NCBI GenBank assembly: GCA_000027065.2
Contig: FN543093.2
Span: forward strand, 3,228,074 to 3,292,073
DNA length: 64,000 nucleotides
Reading direction: 5' to 3'
DNA from: Cronobacter turicensis z3032
Lineage (GTDB): Bacteria > Pseudomonadota > Gammaproteobacteria > Enterobacterales > Enterobacteriaceae
A program made the translations under genes and the position numbers. The notes beneath the pieces were generated by a model. That model ran no database searches. It worked only from the letters and a program-made list of their open reading frames with translations, and was not told the origin of the DNA. This document shows positions 19,391 through 29,161 of the stretch, one piece after another; the stretch's first letter is position 1, and every line of letters starts with the position of its first letter.

Positions 19391-19822
19391 TTAGCGAGTG
19401 CGCGGGCAGATTTCGCCTTCGCCGAAGAAGTAAGCGATTTCGCGGTTAGCGGATTCAACGGAATCGGAACCGTGGGTGCCATTTTCGGTGAAGCTGTCTG
19501 CGTAGTCAGCGCGCAGGGTGCCTGCCAGCGCGTTCGCCGGGTTGGTGGCGCCCAGCAGATCGCGGTGACGCTGTACCGCGTTTTCGCTTTCCAGTACGGA
19601 AACCACGATCGGGCCAGAGGTCATGAATTCCACCAGGCCGTCAAAGAACGGTTTGCCTTCGTGCTCAGCGTAGAAACCACGCGCCTGCTCAACAGACAGA
19701 TGCAGCATTTTGGTGCCGATGATTTTGAAGCCAGCGGATTCAAAACGCGCGAAAATACTGCCGATAACGTTTTTAGCGACTGCGTTCGGCTTGATGATGG
19801 AAAAAGTACGCTCAATTGCCAT
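19391..19822 (-). CDS. ndk: Nucleoside diphosphate kinase
   Basis: 143 residues from the ATG at 19822 ([19 protein letters not shown]), the E. coli start; the frame is open 13 codons further but AGAGGTTATC precedes this ATG. It transfers phosphate from ATP to other NDPs through the phosphohistidine in NGTHGSDS (about residue 117). Nearly identical to the E. coli protein. Confidence 0.98.
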   Translation of the reverse strand: MAIERTFSIIKPNAVAKNVIGSIFARFESAGFKIIGTKMLHLSVEQARGFYAEHEGKPFFDGLVEFMTSGPIVVSVLESENAVQRHRDLLGATNPANALAGTLRADYADSFTENGTHGSDSVESANREIAYFFGEGEICPRTR

Positions 19823-19988
19823 GATAACCTCTGTAAGTTGTTCTGTTTGCCCGACAGGCAAGTTTAGAATTGGCGCCGATTATAATGAGCAACGCTATCC
19901 TTGCCTACGGTTAGGAGTAACATTTTTTTAAAATAATATTACCTTTGGCAACACTTAATGTCGAAAGCGCGCTTTTTGGGCTTTTTGT

Positions 19989-22322
19989 TTACTCCACCCG
20001 GAATTGCGCCGCAGCAATCTGTCCTGCCTCGTCCATTAACAAGACCTGATAATCGCCGCTTTTATCAAAGGTCAGCGTTACGCTGTCGCCTTCTTTATCG
20101 AGCGGCTCGCCATTTAAAAACCACCAGTGACGTCCGCCGCCGCCCTGACTGCGCAGCGGCAGCGACAATGCAGCCTGCCCCGGCAGCCGTTTCAGGACAG
20201 CGCCCTCGCGCACGCCGGTCAGCAGCAGCGGCACCAGATCCTGCTGATGCACGGGCGGACACTGCGGCGAGACCGGCGGCAGACGTGCCGCTCGCCGCTC
20301 GCCGGGCGGCAGCCACGGTTCAAGCGGTAACGGCCAGAGCAACACGCGGCTTTCAGCAACGTGCGGACAATCCGCCGCCACTCGCTCACCCTTCGCGTTA
20401 AGCCACAGCGGGAACTGAATGCCGCGGCTCCCCTCCTGCCCTTCGGCCAGTAGTGTTGGCGGTTCGCTGTTATCAAGAAGCCACGTCGACAACCGGCGGC
20501 GGCAGTTGCTGTCGCCCGCCGGTAGGTGCTGCCCGCCTGGCCAGCAGATGGTTCCCGCCGACACCGACGCCGGACGCGGATCGACCGGCTGTCTCGCCTG
20601 CTGGACCGCCGAGGCAGCGCCCGCCTGCAACAGATTATTGACCTGGTTTAGCACCGGCACGGCGCTTGCGAAACCGAACTGTCCGGCGACCGGCGTCGCA
20701 TCCGGGCGGCCGGTCCAGACGCCAATCAGATAGCGCGACGTCACACCCACGGCCCAGGCATCGCGATAGCCGTAGCTGGTCCCGGTTTTCCAGGCGAGCG
20801 GCACCACCTGCGGCAGCGAGCCGTCCGGCAGCGGCTGCGCCTCGTTCGCAAGGATACGGCGAATAATCCATGCCGCACCTGGCGACATCAGCGGACGCTC
20901 CACCAGCGGATCGCCTTTCACCACGCGCAGACGCGCCGCCTGGCCGTGACGGGCGAAGGCGCTATAGGCCGCTACAATCTCATCAAGCCTGGCGCCCGCG
21001 CCGCCCAGGATCACCGCAAGGCTTGGCTGCGCCGTAGGCGGAAAACGCAGCGCCAGCCCGACATTACGCAGCCGCGCCGTGAAGCGCTTCGGTCCGTAGG
21101 CTTCCAGCACCTGAACGGCAGGCAGGTTCAGCGACCGCACCAGCGCCTCGCTCATGCTCACCGGCCCGTTAAAACCGCTGTCGAAATTGCCTGGCCGGTA
21201 GTCGCCGAAGCGACGCGGCACATCCTGTAACAGCGAGGCCGGGTGGATAAGCCCTTCATCCAGAGCCAGCCCGTAGACAAACGGCTTGAGCACCGAACCG
21301 GGTGAACGAATCGCCGTCACCATATCGACATGACCAAAACGGGCGTCGTCCTTGATATCCGCCGAACCGACCCAGCCGCGCACTTCCATGGTGGTGTGAT
21401 CGACCACCAGGATCGCCAGTGAGGTACGTGCCGGGAGACGGCCTTTCCAGTTCAGCGCCAGATCTTCAAGCTGACGTTGTAAAGCGGCATCCAGCGTGGT
21501 GGTGATTTTGGTGTCGCGACGCTGCGTCACCAGCCGCCGTGAGAGCAGCGGCGCGAGTTGCGGCATCTGACGAGGCGCCAGCCATACGGGCTCTTCCAGC
21601 GACTCCCGCACCTGTTTTTCACTCCAGACGCCCTGCGTCGCCATTCGGCGCAACACTTTATCGCGCGCCGCTTGCGCGCGATCTGGCCAGCGGTCGGGTC
21701 TGAGCCTGCTTGGCGCCTGCGGGAGTACCGCCAGCAGCGCGGCGTCGGAATAGCTTAGTCCTGATGGCGGCTTGCCGAGATACACCCAGCTGGCGGCGCC
21801 AATTCCCTGCAACGTGCCGCCAAACGGCGCGCGGTTCAGGTAGAGCGTGAGGATCTCCGCTTTGGAGAGATGCCATTCGAGCTGCATCGCCCGCCATACC
21901 TGGCGCAGCTTGCCGCCGAACGTACGTGGATGAGGATCCAGCAGTCGCGCCACCTGCATGGTGAGCGTACTGCCGCCGGAGACGACCGAGCCGGAACGCA
22001 GATCCTGCCAGGCCGCGCGCGCGATAGCGAGCGGGTTAATGCCAGGATGACGCCAGAACCAGCGATCTTCATAGTTCAGCAACGCCTCAAGATAGCGCGG
22101 CGAAACATCGTTAATGGTTACCGGGTAACGCCAGATGCCGTTTTTGTCGGCGAAGCGCCAGAGCGGCGTGCCGTCCTGGGCCACCACCACACGCGCGGGC
22201 TGCACCTCATACAACGGCAGCGGCCAGCACTTATCGGCAAGCCACAGCGCAGCGCACAATAAAAGCGGCGCCGCCGCCAGAATTATCCAGCGGCGGCGCC
22301 TTTTAAACAGGCTTTTAATCAC
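19989..22322 (-). CDS. pbpC: Penicillin-binding protein 1C
   Basis: 777 residues. An N-terminal membrane anchor (about 12-28) is followed by a GT51 glycosyltransferase with YEDRWFWRHPG and GGSTLTMQVARLL, then a transpeptidase with the active serine in SPGSVLKPF and the KTGTSYGYRDAW motif. A C-terminal biPBP-type domain ends the chain. It makes peptidoglycan in the periplasm. The start codon is GTG. It lies 10 bases after yfhM; the two genes travel together and are thought to form a repair and defence pair. Confidence 0.97.
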   Translation of the reverse strand: MIKSLFKRRRRWIILAAAPLLLCAALWLADKCWPLPLYEVQPARVVVAQDGTPLWRFADKNGIWRYPVTINDVSPRYLEALLNYEDRWFWRHPGINPLAIARAAWQDLRSGSVVSGGSTLTMQVARLLDPHPRTFGGKLRQVWRAMQLEWHLSKAEILTLYLNRAPFGGTLQGIGAASWVYLGKPPSGLSYSDAALLAVLPQAPSRLRPDRWPDRAQAARDKVLRRMATQGVWSEKQVRESLEEPVWLAPRQMPQLAPLLSRRLVTQRRDTKITTTLDAALQRQLEDLALNWKGRLPARTSLAILVVDHTTMEVRGWVGSADIKDDARFGHVDMVTAIRSPGSVLKPFVYGLALDEGLIHPASLLQDVPRRFGDYRPGNFDSGFNGPVSMSEALVRSLNLPAVQVLEAYGPKRFTARLRNVGLALRFPPTAQPSLAVILGGAGARLDEIVAAYSAFARHGQAARLRVVKGDPLVERPLMSPGAAWIIRRILANEAQPLPDGSLPQVVPLAWKTGTSYGYRDAWAVGVTSRYLIGVWTGRPDATPVAGQFGFASAVPVLNQVNNLLQAGAASAVQQARQPVDPRPASVSAGTICWPGGQHLPAGDSNCRRRLSTWLLDNSEPPTLLAEGQEGSRGIQFPLWLNAKGERVAADCPHVAESRVLLWPLPLEPWLPPGERRAARLPPVSPQCPPVHQQDLVPLLLTGVREGAVLKRLPGQAALSLPLRSQGGGGRHWWFLNGEPLDKEGDSVTLTFDKSGDYQVLLMDEAGQIAAAQFRVE

Positions 22323-22332
22323 AGCTCACCTG

Positions 22333-25300
22333 TCAGGGGTTGATGGTCAGCGCAGGGATGGTCGCACCGGTCGAACGCCATTGCGGCACATACATCGACT
22401 CGACCTGCGGCGCCGGCACTTTATAGGTGCCCGGCGTCACGGCGCGCGCCATGTAGACCAGCGTGGCGTTAACGCCTTCGTTCACCGGCAGCGCCGCGAC
22501 GAAGCGATCGTCACGGAACTCCATATGCTGAATGTCCATCTGCTGCATGCGGTTGATAAGATCGCTTGCCTCACCCGCGCTGCTCAGGCTGGCGCTGGCG
22601 TTCGCCAGGTTCTGGTTTTCCAGCTCAAGCCCGGCCGGGAGGAGATCGACCACCAGCGCGTCAGGCACCGTTTTGCTGGCCGAAACTTCAAGCCACACCA
22701 GCACCAGCTCGCCGCTCTTCAGGTTGGAGAGCGAAATCGACTCGCCTTTGCTGTTGAGGTAGTGGCGCTCAATATGCAACACGTTGCTTGACGGCTGCGG
22801 CGCGACATCCGGGTAACCCTGGCTGTCAAGACGCAGCCAGAGCGGGGTCTGTGCCGTGTTAGTGACCTGCAACGCGCCCAGCTGATCGGCGTTAAGCGCG
22901 ACACTCTGCGCTTTGTCGCCGCTCATGAACTGGCCTGCCAGCGTGGTTTGCGCCTGCCAGTTCCCCGGCTGGTTTACCAGATTGCGGCCCGCAAGGAACA
23001 GCGCATTGCTTTCCTGGGTGGAGAGCCAGCGCTGACCATATGCTTCATCAGAAAGCGCGTTAAGCAGCGTACTTTGCGTGTCAGCCTGCAGGTTATATTC
23101 CTGCAACAGGCTCAGCTTCAGCGCATCGTCACGCAGATCGCTGCCGTAGTCGCCAAGCCAGACATCGTTATGCGGCCGCTCGGTTTTCAGGCCGAGATCC
23201 AGCGCGGCTTTACTGCGCGGCGCATCGCCCATCAGTTTCAACGCCACGCCAAGCTGCACCAGCGGCAGACCGCCGCCCGCTTGCGCGCGATGCTCCCAGA
23301 GGTCGCGCAGCGCGCCGAGCGGCGCTTTCTGCTGACGAGCCAGCACCAGTCCGGCATAGGACTGCACCGCAAAGCGCGAGGCCGCGTTGTTTTCGCTGTA
23401 ACGCAGCGCGATGGTGGCCGGATCCTGGAGATAACGCAGCAGGCGCGCGTTGGCGTTATTCAGCGCCTCGGCCGGCACGCTGTAGCCCTGCTCGCCGGCG
23501 CGCACCAGGAAGTCGGTCACATAGGCCGTCGCCCAGTACTCTTCCGGACTTTCTTTATCCCACAGACCAAACCCGCCCTCTTCGCGCTGCATCTCCAGCA
23601 GGCGCGCAATGCCGATATCCACCGCCGCGCGGCGCTGTTCATCGGTGTCGCCTTTGATGCCAAGCGCTTTAAGCTGCGCGGCGTTCGTGTACAGCGACGG
23701 GAACAGGCCGCTGGTGGTCTGCTCAAGGCAGCCGTACGGATAAGCGCGCAGTTCCTCAATGTAGCGGGCGATATTGAGCGGCGGACGACCGCTCAGCAAC
23801 AACCGGCCTTCCAGCGTGGAAGCGTTAAGCCCCTGCAGATGCGAGGCAGGCACGGTCCAGATTTCACCCGCGCGCAGCATCGCGCCGCTGTTGACGGTCT
23901 GCGCCGGATACGCCGGACGCACACCGATTTTCCACTCACGCATAATCGGCGCGAAACGCTCACCCGGCAGCGAAAGCCCCGTGATCTGCGCCTGTACCGC
24001 GCCGTCGCCAAACCCGTTGCTGGCGGCGACCGGTACGAACAGCGTCGTGCGCCCGCCCGCTTTCAGGTTCACCTGCTGGGTCGACTGCGCATCCAGGCGC
24101 ACCAGACCGCTGGCGCTAAAGGTGACGTTAAGCTGCTGCGGCTGTTCGGTCAGGTTCGTAACATCCAGCGCCAGGCGCGAGGTATCGCCGCCCGCGAGGA
24201 AGCGCGGCGTGCTCATCTCGGCAATTACGGGCGCCGCCACGATAACTTTACTTTCGCCATTGCCGAAGCGGTCGTCGCTCCAGGCCTGCGCCATCACGCG
24301 CAGTTCGCCGTTAAAGTCGCCGACAGGCAGCGTAATCGTGCCTTCGCCCTGGTCGTTCAACTGCACCGGCACCGCCTGTTCAGCGATGATAGTGACGTGG
24401 TTGACCGGCGGTTTGCCGCCGCGGTTCAGCTCGTCGCCGTCGCCACCAAAGCGCAGCGCCGCCAGACGGCCCTGGCCTTCAATCACCTGGCCGTAGATAT
24501 CATAGATATCCGCGCCATAGCGTTTCTTGCCAAAGAAGCCGCGCCACGGATCCGGCGTGACGTAGTCGGTGATGTTAAGCACCCCGCTGTCCACGGCAGA
24601 AACCAGAACGTTGATCTGCTTCGGCAGTTCGCCGTTTTTCACGCTGGCTTTTACTTTCACCGACAGCGTGCTGTCCGGGCGCATTTTCGCGGGCGCTTCC
24701 AGCGTCAGGTTCAGGCGACGGTTTTCATCGCCCATCGGCAGATGCAGCAGGCCGACCGCGCGTTTTTGGGTCGCGGAACGGGATTTATCGCCAGGGCGGA
24801 CCACCAGCGTGCTGAGATAGAGATCGTGGCGTTTCCAGGCTTTGTCGACCGGAATGTCCAGATCGAGCCCTTTCTCCGGCACGTCGATTTCCTGCCACCA
24901 CAGCGGGCCTTCAGAGGATTCCACCATCGCGTAGCCTTTGCCTGCGGCTGGCGCGGCGATGTGCAGCTTGATGGTGTCGCCAGGCTGATAGAACGGTTTG
25001 TCGATTTTCAGCGTGACGCGATCCGGTCGCGGCGCGCTGGCGCCGTCGCTGTTATCCTGCCAGCTGTAACCGGCCCAGAAGCGCATGCTGCTGACCAGAT
25101 CGTCAGGCGAGACCACTTCAAGGCGATACGAACCCCACTCCACCGGGAAGCTCACTTTGCCGGTTTCGCCCGCAGCGAGATCGATAGTCTGTTCGGCTTC
25201 CACCAGATCTTTCTGGTCGAACTGAGACAGCCAGCCTTCAGAATCTGACCAGTTCCAGTAGTAGTCGCGACGCTCGCGCACCAGACGCACTTTCAGGCCT

Positions 25301-27282
25301 TTCACGGCGACTTTTTCGCCCTGCGCGTTGGCATAGACGATATCGAAACCGGCATTGCCGTTTTCATCGACCATCGGCTGATTGACGGTATCGTCGGTAC
25401 GATAGTCGTAGACCGCTTTCTCGCCAAACTGCGGGCGAATGCCCACCAGCGCATCGGCAGGCCAGATGGTCTGTTCGGCGCGACGGGTGACCGGGCGACC
25501 GCCCGATTCCAGCAGGCTCGCCTGCAAAATCAGGCGCAGCGGAGAGCGCACATCCTGCCACTGGCTTTCGGTAGTGACCTGCGCGACACCCGCGTCGTCA
25601 AGATTCAGCTGCACTTCATCCAGGCTACGGGAGAGGTTTTCTTCCGCGATGTTACCGAACTGGAAGCCCGGCAGTTGCGGCACCGCATCACGCAGCGGAC
25701 GCAGATAGAGCTGGCCCTGCAGGCTATTGCCTGCCGCAGGCGCGCCGTAGAGGTAGTGGCCTTCAATACCGAAATTGACGGTATCCGAAGGCGCCAGCGG
25801 CGTTTTCTGCACGTTGAGGCTGAGCGCCATACGCTCCGGCATAAAGTCTTCCACATGGAAGAGCCAGTTGCGGTTCTGGTTATCGCCGGTATTGGCGCGG
25901 ATCACCCACTGGCCGGTCGCGGCCTGAGCATCCAGCGTCCAGGTCAGCTGATAAAGCCCGTTATTCGGCTCCACCACCTGCGTGCGCGCCACCTGGCCAT
26001 CCGGGCGCACCACTTCGAATTTCACCGGTTGCGCCGCCAGCGGTTTGCCGTCGCTGTCGCGCAGCAGACCGTTGACGATCACCGTTTCGCCAGGACGGTA
26101 AAGATCGCGCGGGCCAAACATAAAGAACTGTTTGCTGTAGCCGCGATCGCCGCCGGTATCAAATTCCGCCAGATCCAGCGCCGGGAGGTTGAGATCGAGC
26201 ATCGTGGTCTGCTCGCCCATACGGGCCAGCACCAGCGCCGCCTCTTTCGGGTTATCCAGACGCACATGACCCGTGCTGTCGCTGGTCGCTTCCGCCAGCG
26301 TCTGTCCTTTATCGTTCAGCAGACGCACTTCGACGCCGCTTTGCGCCGCTCCGTTCTCCAGGCTCTGGGTGAAGATATCCATGCGGTCATGATAGCGGTG
26401 CAGCGAAAGACCGACATCGCTCAGCGTAAAGAGCGTCGCGGCGTTGCTGTAGTTGTAATGCCCCGCCTGGTTCATCACCGCCAGATAGACGCCCGGCTGT
26501 TGCAGCGGCTTGATGTCGCTTAACGGCAGCAGCAGTTTTTCGCGCGTGTTGCGGGCCGGATTGAGATCAAAACGCCCGGTATAGACCAGATCCGCCATTT
26601 TCAGCAGTTGGTCAGATTCCCAGTTGCTGAGTGAATTCCGGTACTCCCACTGGCTGACCATCGCCGCCAGAGATTCCGGTTTCACGCGGTAGAAGTTAAC
26701 GTCGACGCTTGAGATATTGAGCGCCATCACCGGCAGCCCCTGCACGACTTTGGTCGGCAGCAGCGAGCCGCGGCTCGCAAACCCGACGCTCGGCGCGATA
26801 TCGCGCGTGGTCAGGGCTTTCTCATACGCCATGCCAAAGGTGGCTTTATTGAGCGCCAGCAGTTCGCGATCGACGCTCAGCACCAGTTCGCGGTTCGGCT
26901 CAAGGTGGCGCAGGCGAAGCTCTTTTAAGTTCGGCGCAAGCTCCCACGCGCCGTCCACCTTGCCCTCTTTCTTATCGACAAGATGCGCCACGCGGCCGAA
27001 ATCCTGATTGGGATCGAGCGGCACCGAGAAGGTAAGCACCAGCGTACTGGCGCCATCAAGCTGAACCTCTGAGGCGTCCAGTAATTTGAGCGGTTTACCG
27101 GCGCTTTGCTGCGCCAGCTTTTGCAGGTCGGCCGCCTGCGGCTTGGCCTGCGACGCCGGAGCGCTGCTTTGAGCCGCTGGCGCGGCGGAGTCGGCGGAAG
27201 CACTCTCCTTGTCGTCGCACCCGCCGAGAGTGAAAGACGCCAGTAATGCTGTCGCGATGACAGCCAGACGCAATGATTTCAT
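22333..27282 (-). CDS. yfhM: Bacterial alpha-2-macroglobulin lipoprotein
   Basis: 1649 residues from the ATG at 27282, where a lipoprotein signal ends LGGC (Cys22). Upstream codons in frame are leader, as in E. coli. A chain of macroglobulin-like domains leads to the bait region and to the thioester motif YGCLEQ (Cys1185), all intact. By analogy to E. coli ECAM it traps attacking proteases in the periplasm, while PBP1C repairs the wall. The following Asp-Asp after Cys22 may favour retention at the inner membrane. Confidence 0.97.
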   Translation of the reverse strand: MKSLRLAVIATALLASFTLGGCDDKESASADSAAPAAQSSAPASQAKPQAADLQKLAQQSAGKPLKLLDASEVQLDGASTLVLTFSVPLDPNQDFGRVAHLVDKKEGKVDGAWELAPNLKELRLRHLEPNRELVLSVDRELLALNKATFGMAYEKALTTRDIAPSVGFASRGSLLPTKVVQGLPVMALNISSVDVNFYRVKPESLAAMVSQWEYRNSLSNWESDQLLKMADLVYTGRFDLNPARNTREKLLLPLSDIKPLQQPGVYLAVMNQAGHYNYSNAATLFTLSDVGLSLHRYHDRMDIFTQSLENGAAQSGVEVRLLNDKGQTLAEATSDSTGHVRLDNPKEAALVLARMGEQTTMLDLNLPALDLAEFDTGGDRGYSKQFFMFGPRDLYRPGETVIVNGLLRDSDGKPLAAQPVKFEVVRPDGQVARTQVVEPNNGLYQLTWTLDAQAATGQWVIRANTGDNQNRNWLFHVEDFMPERMALSLNVQKTPLAPSDTVNFGIEGHYLYGAPAAGNSLQGQLYLRPLRDAVPQLPGFQFGNIAEENLSRSLDEVQLNLDDAGVAQVTTESQWQDVRSPLRLILQASLLESGGRPVTRRAEQTIWPADALVGIRPQFGEKAVYDYRTDDTVNQPMVDENGNAGFDIVYANAQGEKVAVKGLKVRLVRERRDYYWNWSDSEGWLSQFDQKDLVEAEQTIDLAAGETGKVSFPVEWGSYRLEVVSPDDLVSSMRFWAGYSWQDNSDGASAPRPDRVTLKIDKPFYQPGDTIKLHIAAPAAGKGYAMVESSEGPLWWQEIDVPEKGLDLDIPVDKAWKRHDLYLSTLVVRPGDKSRSATQKRAVGLLHLPMGDENRRLNLTLEAPAKMRPDSTLSVKVKASVKNGELPKQINVLVSAVDSGVLNITDYVTPDPWRGFFGKKRYGADIYDIYGQVIEGQGRLAALRFGGDGDELNRGGKPPVNHVTIIAEQAVPVQLNDQGEGTITLPVGDFNGELRVMAQAWSDDRFGNGESKVIVAAPVIAEMSTPRFLAGGDTSRLALDVTNLTEQPQQLNVTFSASGLVRLDAQSTQQVNLKAGGRTTLFVPVAASNGFGDGAVQAQITGLSLPGERFAPIMREWKIGVRPAYPAQTVNSGAMLRAGEIWTVPASHLQGLNASTLEGRLLLSGRPPLNIARYIEELRAYPYGCLEQTTSGLFPSLYTNAAQLKALGIKGDTDEQRRAAVDIGIARLLEMQREEGGFGLWDKESPEEYWATAYVTDFLVRAGEQGYSVPAEALNNANARLLRYLQDPATIALRYSENNAASRFAVQSYAGLVLARQQKAPLGALRDLWEHRAQAGGGLPLVQLGVALKLMGDAPRSKAALDLGLKTERPHNDVWLGDYGSDLRDDALKLSLLQEYNLQADTQSTLLNALSDEAYGQRWLSTQESNALFLAGRNLVNQPGNWQAQTTLAGQFMSGDKAQSVALNADQLGALQVTNTAQTPLWLRLDSQGYPDVAPQPSSNVLHIERHYLNSKGESISLSNLKSGELVLVWLEVSASKTVPDALVVDLLPAGLELENQNLANASASLSSAGEASDLINRMQQMDIQHMEFRDDRFVAALPVNEGVNATLVYMARAVTPGTYKVPAPQVESMYVPQWRSTGATIPALTINP

Positions 27283-27443
27283 AGTTTTCCCTGGCCGTAG
27301 TGGCCGTCGGTTTCCGGTAACGGCGGCTATTATGCTTAAAAGCGATGACAAAAAAAAACCACCAAAAATAAATAGCGGAGGATGCTTTGCAAATTCTCTG
27401 CAACGGCCTGCAAAACGCTGCTTTTCTCCTCACCGTCCCCGGA

Positions 27444-27459
27444 TGTTACCGCGATCACA
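27444..27459. promoter_or_regulatory. CRP site candidate
   Basis: TGTTACCGCGATCACA matches TGTGA-N6-TCACA at 9 of 10 defined bases. It lies about 145 bases before the PTS permease gene, fitting catabolite control of a sugar operon. A perfect dyad GTAACGTTAC follows at 27464-27473. Confidence 0.55.
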
Positions 27460-27492
27460 GTGCGTAACGTTACATGTTACCTTCAGAGTTAT

Positions 27493-27507
27493 TTGTTTTT
27501 AAAACAA
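27493..27507. promoter_or_regulatory. Palindromic operator candidate, TTGTTTTTAAAACAA
   Basis: A perfect 15-base dyad about 100 bases before the PTS permease start, in the gap shared with yfhM. A plausible binding site for the RpiR-type regulator encoded at 31467; this is inference from position only. Confidence 0.35.
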
Positions 27508-27604
27508 TCAGATAACTGGCTTCTTTATGCGGCGAGTTGCTACCTTTGAGCGGTGCCTCTGCACATCAGGTGGTTTAGCCAGACGATAAAAAAGAGAGAG
27601 CTAA

Positions 27605-29149
27605 ATGAGATACGCCGTAAACGCCCTACAAAATTTTGGCAAGTCCCTTTACGGACCGGTATTGATTCTGCCGATTGTCGGCCTGTTTATCGCCTTCGGC
27701 AACGTACTGGGGAATGGCAGCCTCGCGGGTTATCTGCCGTTTCTCGGCCATCCGGCGCTTCAGCACACCGGGCAGCTTATCGCCAAATCGGCGGTCTCGG
27801 TGCTGGCGAATCTGGCGCTGGTCTTCGCCGTCGGCATCCCTATTGGTCTTGCGGCGCGCGATAAAGGCTACGCGGCGCTGACGGGTCTGGTGACGTTTAT
27901 CGTATTTATTAACGCCATGAATGTGACGTTACAGTTGCAGGGCGCGCTGGCGCCCGCCGATCAGATGCGCGCGGCCGGGCAAAGCATGGTGCTTGGCGTG
28001 CAGGTGCTGGAGATGGGCGTATTCGCGGGCATTCTGACGGGCGCGCTCTCCGGCTGGCTCTATAACCGCTACTCCGGCGTGCAGTTCTCGGGCGCGATGG
28101 CGATTTACTCCGGCCACTGTTTTGTCGCCATCATTATGCTGCCGGTTTCGATGGTATTAGGCGTGGTGATGAGCGAACTGTGGCCCTTCGCCCAGCATGG
28201 CATCAGCGCGATGGCGCTGGCGATCAAAGACGCAGGCGCGTTCGGCGTGGCGGTATATGGCTTTCTGGAACGCATACTGGTGCCGACCGGCCTGCATCAT
28301 CTGGTCTATACGCCGTTTCTTTATACCGAACTTGGCGGCACCCAGGACGTCTGCGGCACGATCTACCAGGGCGCGCGCAACATCTATTTCGCTGAAATGG
28401 CCTGCCCTTCCGTCACGCAATTAAGTCCGACCGTAGTGTGGGACGCCCGCGGCATTAGCAAAATGTTCGGCCTGCCCGCGGCGGCACTGGCGATGTATAT
28501 GACCGCCAAACCAGAGCGCAGAGCCGCCGCCAAAGCGATTTTGATCCCGGCGGCGCTGACATCCCTTTTGGTAGGCGTCACCGAACCTATCGAATTTTCA
28601 TTTCTGTTTATCGCCCCGCTGCTGTTCGTGGTGCACGCGGTGCTGACCGGCATCGGCATGATGCTGTTCTATCTGCTGGACGTTCACGCCATCGGCGCCA
28701 ACGGCATTATCGATTTCATCCTCTACAACCTCCCGCTTGGCACGACGAAATCGAACTGGCCGATGTATCTGCTGGTCGGGCTGATTATGGCGACGCTCTA
28801 TTTCACCGTGTTCCGCTTCCTGATCCTGCGCTTCAACATGAAAACGCCGGGGCGCGAGGATGACGACCAGGAAACACGCCTCTACAGCAAACAGGAATAC
28901 CAGGCGAAAGGCACGAATGACGGCCTTGGCGAAGCGATTATCGAAGGGCTGGGCGGCCGGGCCAATATCGAAGTGGTGGATAACTGTTACACCCGTCTGC
29001 GCGTTACGGTGCGCGACGTGGCCGTTATCGATGAACCGCGTCTGAAAGCGACCGGCGCGAAAGCGGTGATTAAACAAGGTAATAACGTTCAGGTGGTCTA
29101 CGGGCTACATGTGAAAAAAATGCGTGAAGCAGTCGAAATGTTTCTCTGA
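27605..29149 (+). CDS. PTS permease, alpha-glucoside-specific EIICB (GlvC/AglA type)
   Basis: 514 residues. The IIC membrane domain (about 1-410) has many hydrophobic spans, the GVTEPIEFSFLF motif of the glucose superfamily and YGFLERILVPTGLHH. A linker and IIB domain follow, with the phosphorylated cysteine in VVDNCYTRLRV (Cys461). It takes up and phosphorylates a sugar using HPr and a separate IIA protein; no IIA gene is nearby. The GH4 gene 9 bases downstream says the sugar is an alpha-glucoside such as maltose or a sucrose isomer. GAGAGAG precedes the ATG. The block is absent between yfhM and sseA in E. coli. Confidence 0.9.
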   Translation: MRYAVNALQNFGKSLYGPVLILPIVGLFIAFGNVLGNGSLAGYLPFLGHPALQHTGQLIAKSAVSVLANLALVFAVGIPIGLAARDKGYAALTGLVTFIVFINAMNVTLQLQGALAPADQMRAAGQSMVLGVQVLEMGVFAGILTGALSGWLYNRYSGVQFSGAMAIYSGHCFVAIIMLPVSMVLGVVMSELWPFAQHGISAMALAIKDAGAFGVAVYGFLERILVPTGLHHLVYTPFLYTELGGTQDVCGTIYQGARNIYFAEMACPSVTQLSPTVVWDARGISKMFGLPAAALAMYMTAKPERRAAAKAILIPAALTSLLVGVTEPIEFSFLFIAPLLFVVHAVLTGIGMMLFYLLDVHAIGANGIIDFILYNLPLGTTKSNWPMYLLVGLIMATLYFTVFRFLILRFNMKTPGREDDDQETRLYSKQEYQAKGTNDGLGEAIIEGLGGRANIEVVDNCYTRLRVTVRDVAVIDEPRLKATGAKAVIKQGNNVQVVYGLHVKKMREAVEMFL

Positions 29150-29161
29150 CAGGAGCTGATG

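Noticed and set aside
22948..25248. 766-codon plus-strand frame opposite yfhM
   Set aside because: Antisense shadow of the alpha-2-macroglobulin gene; arginine-rich random composition and no ribosome site.
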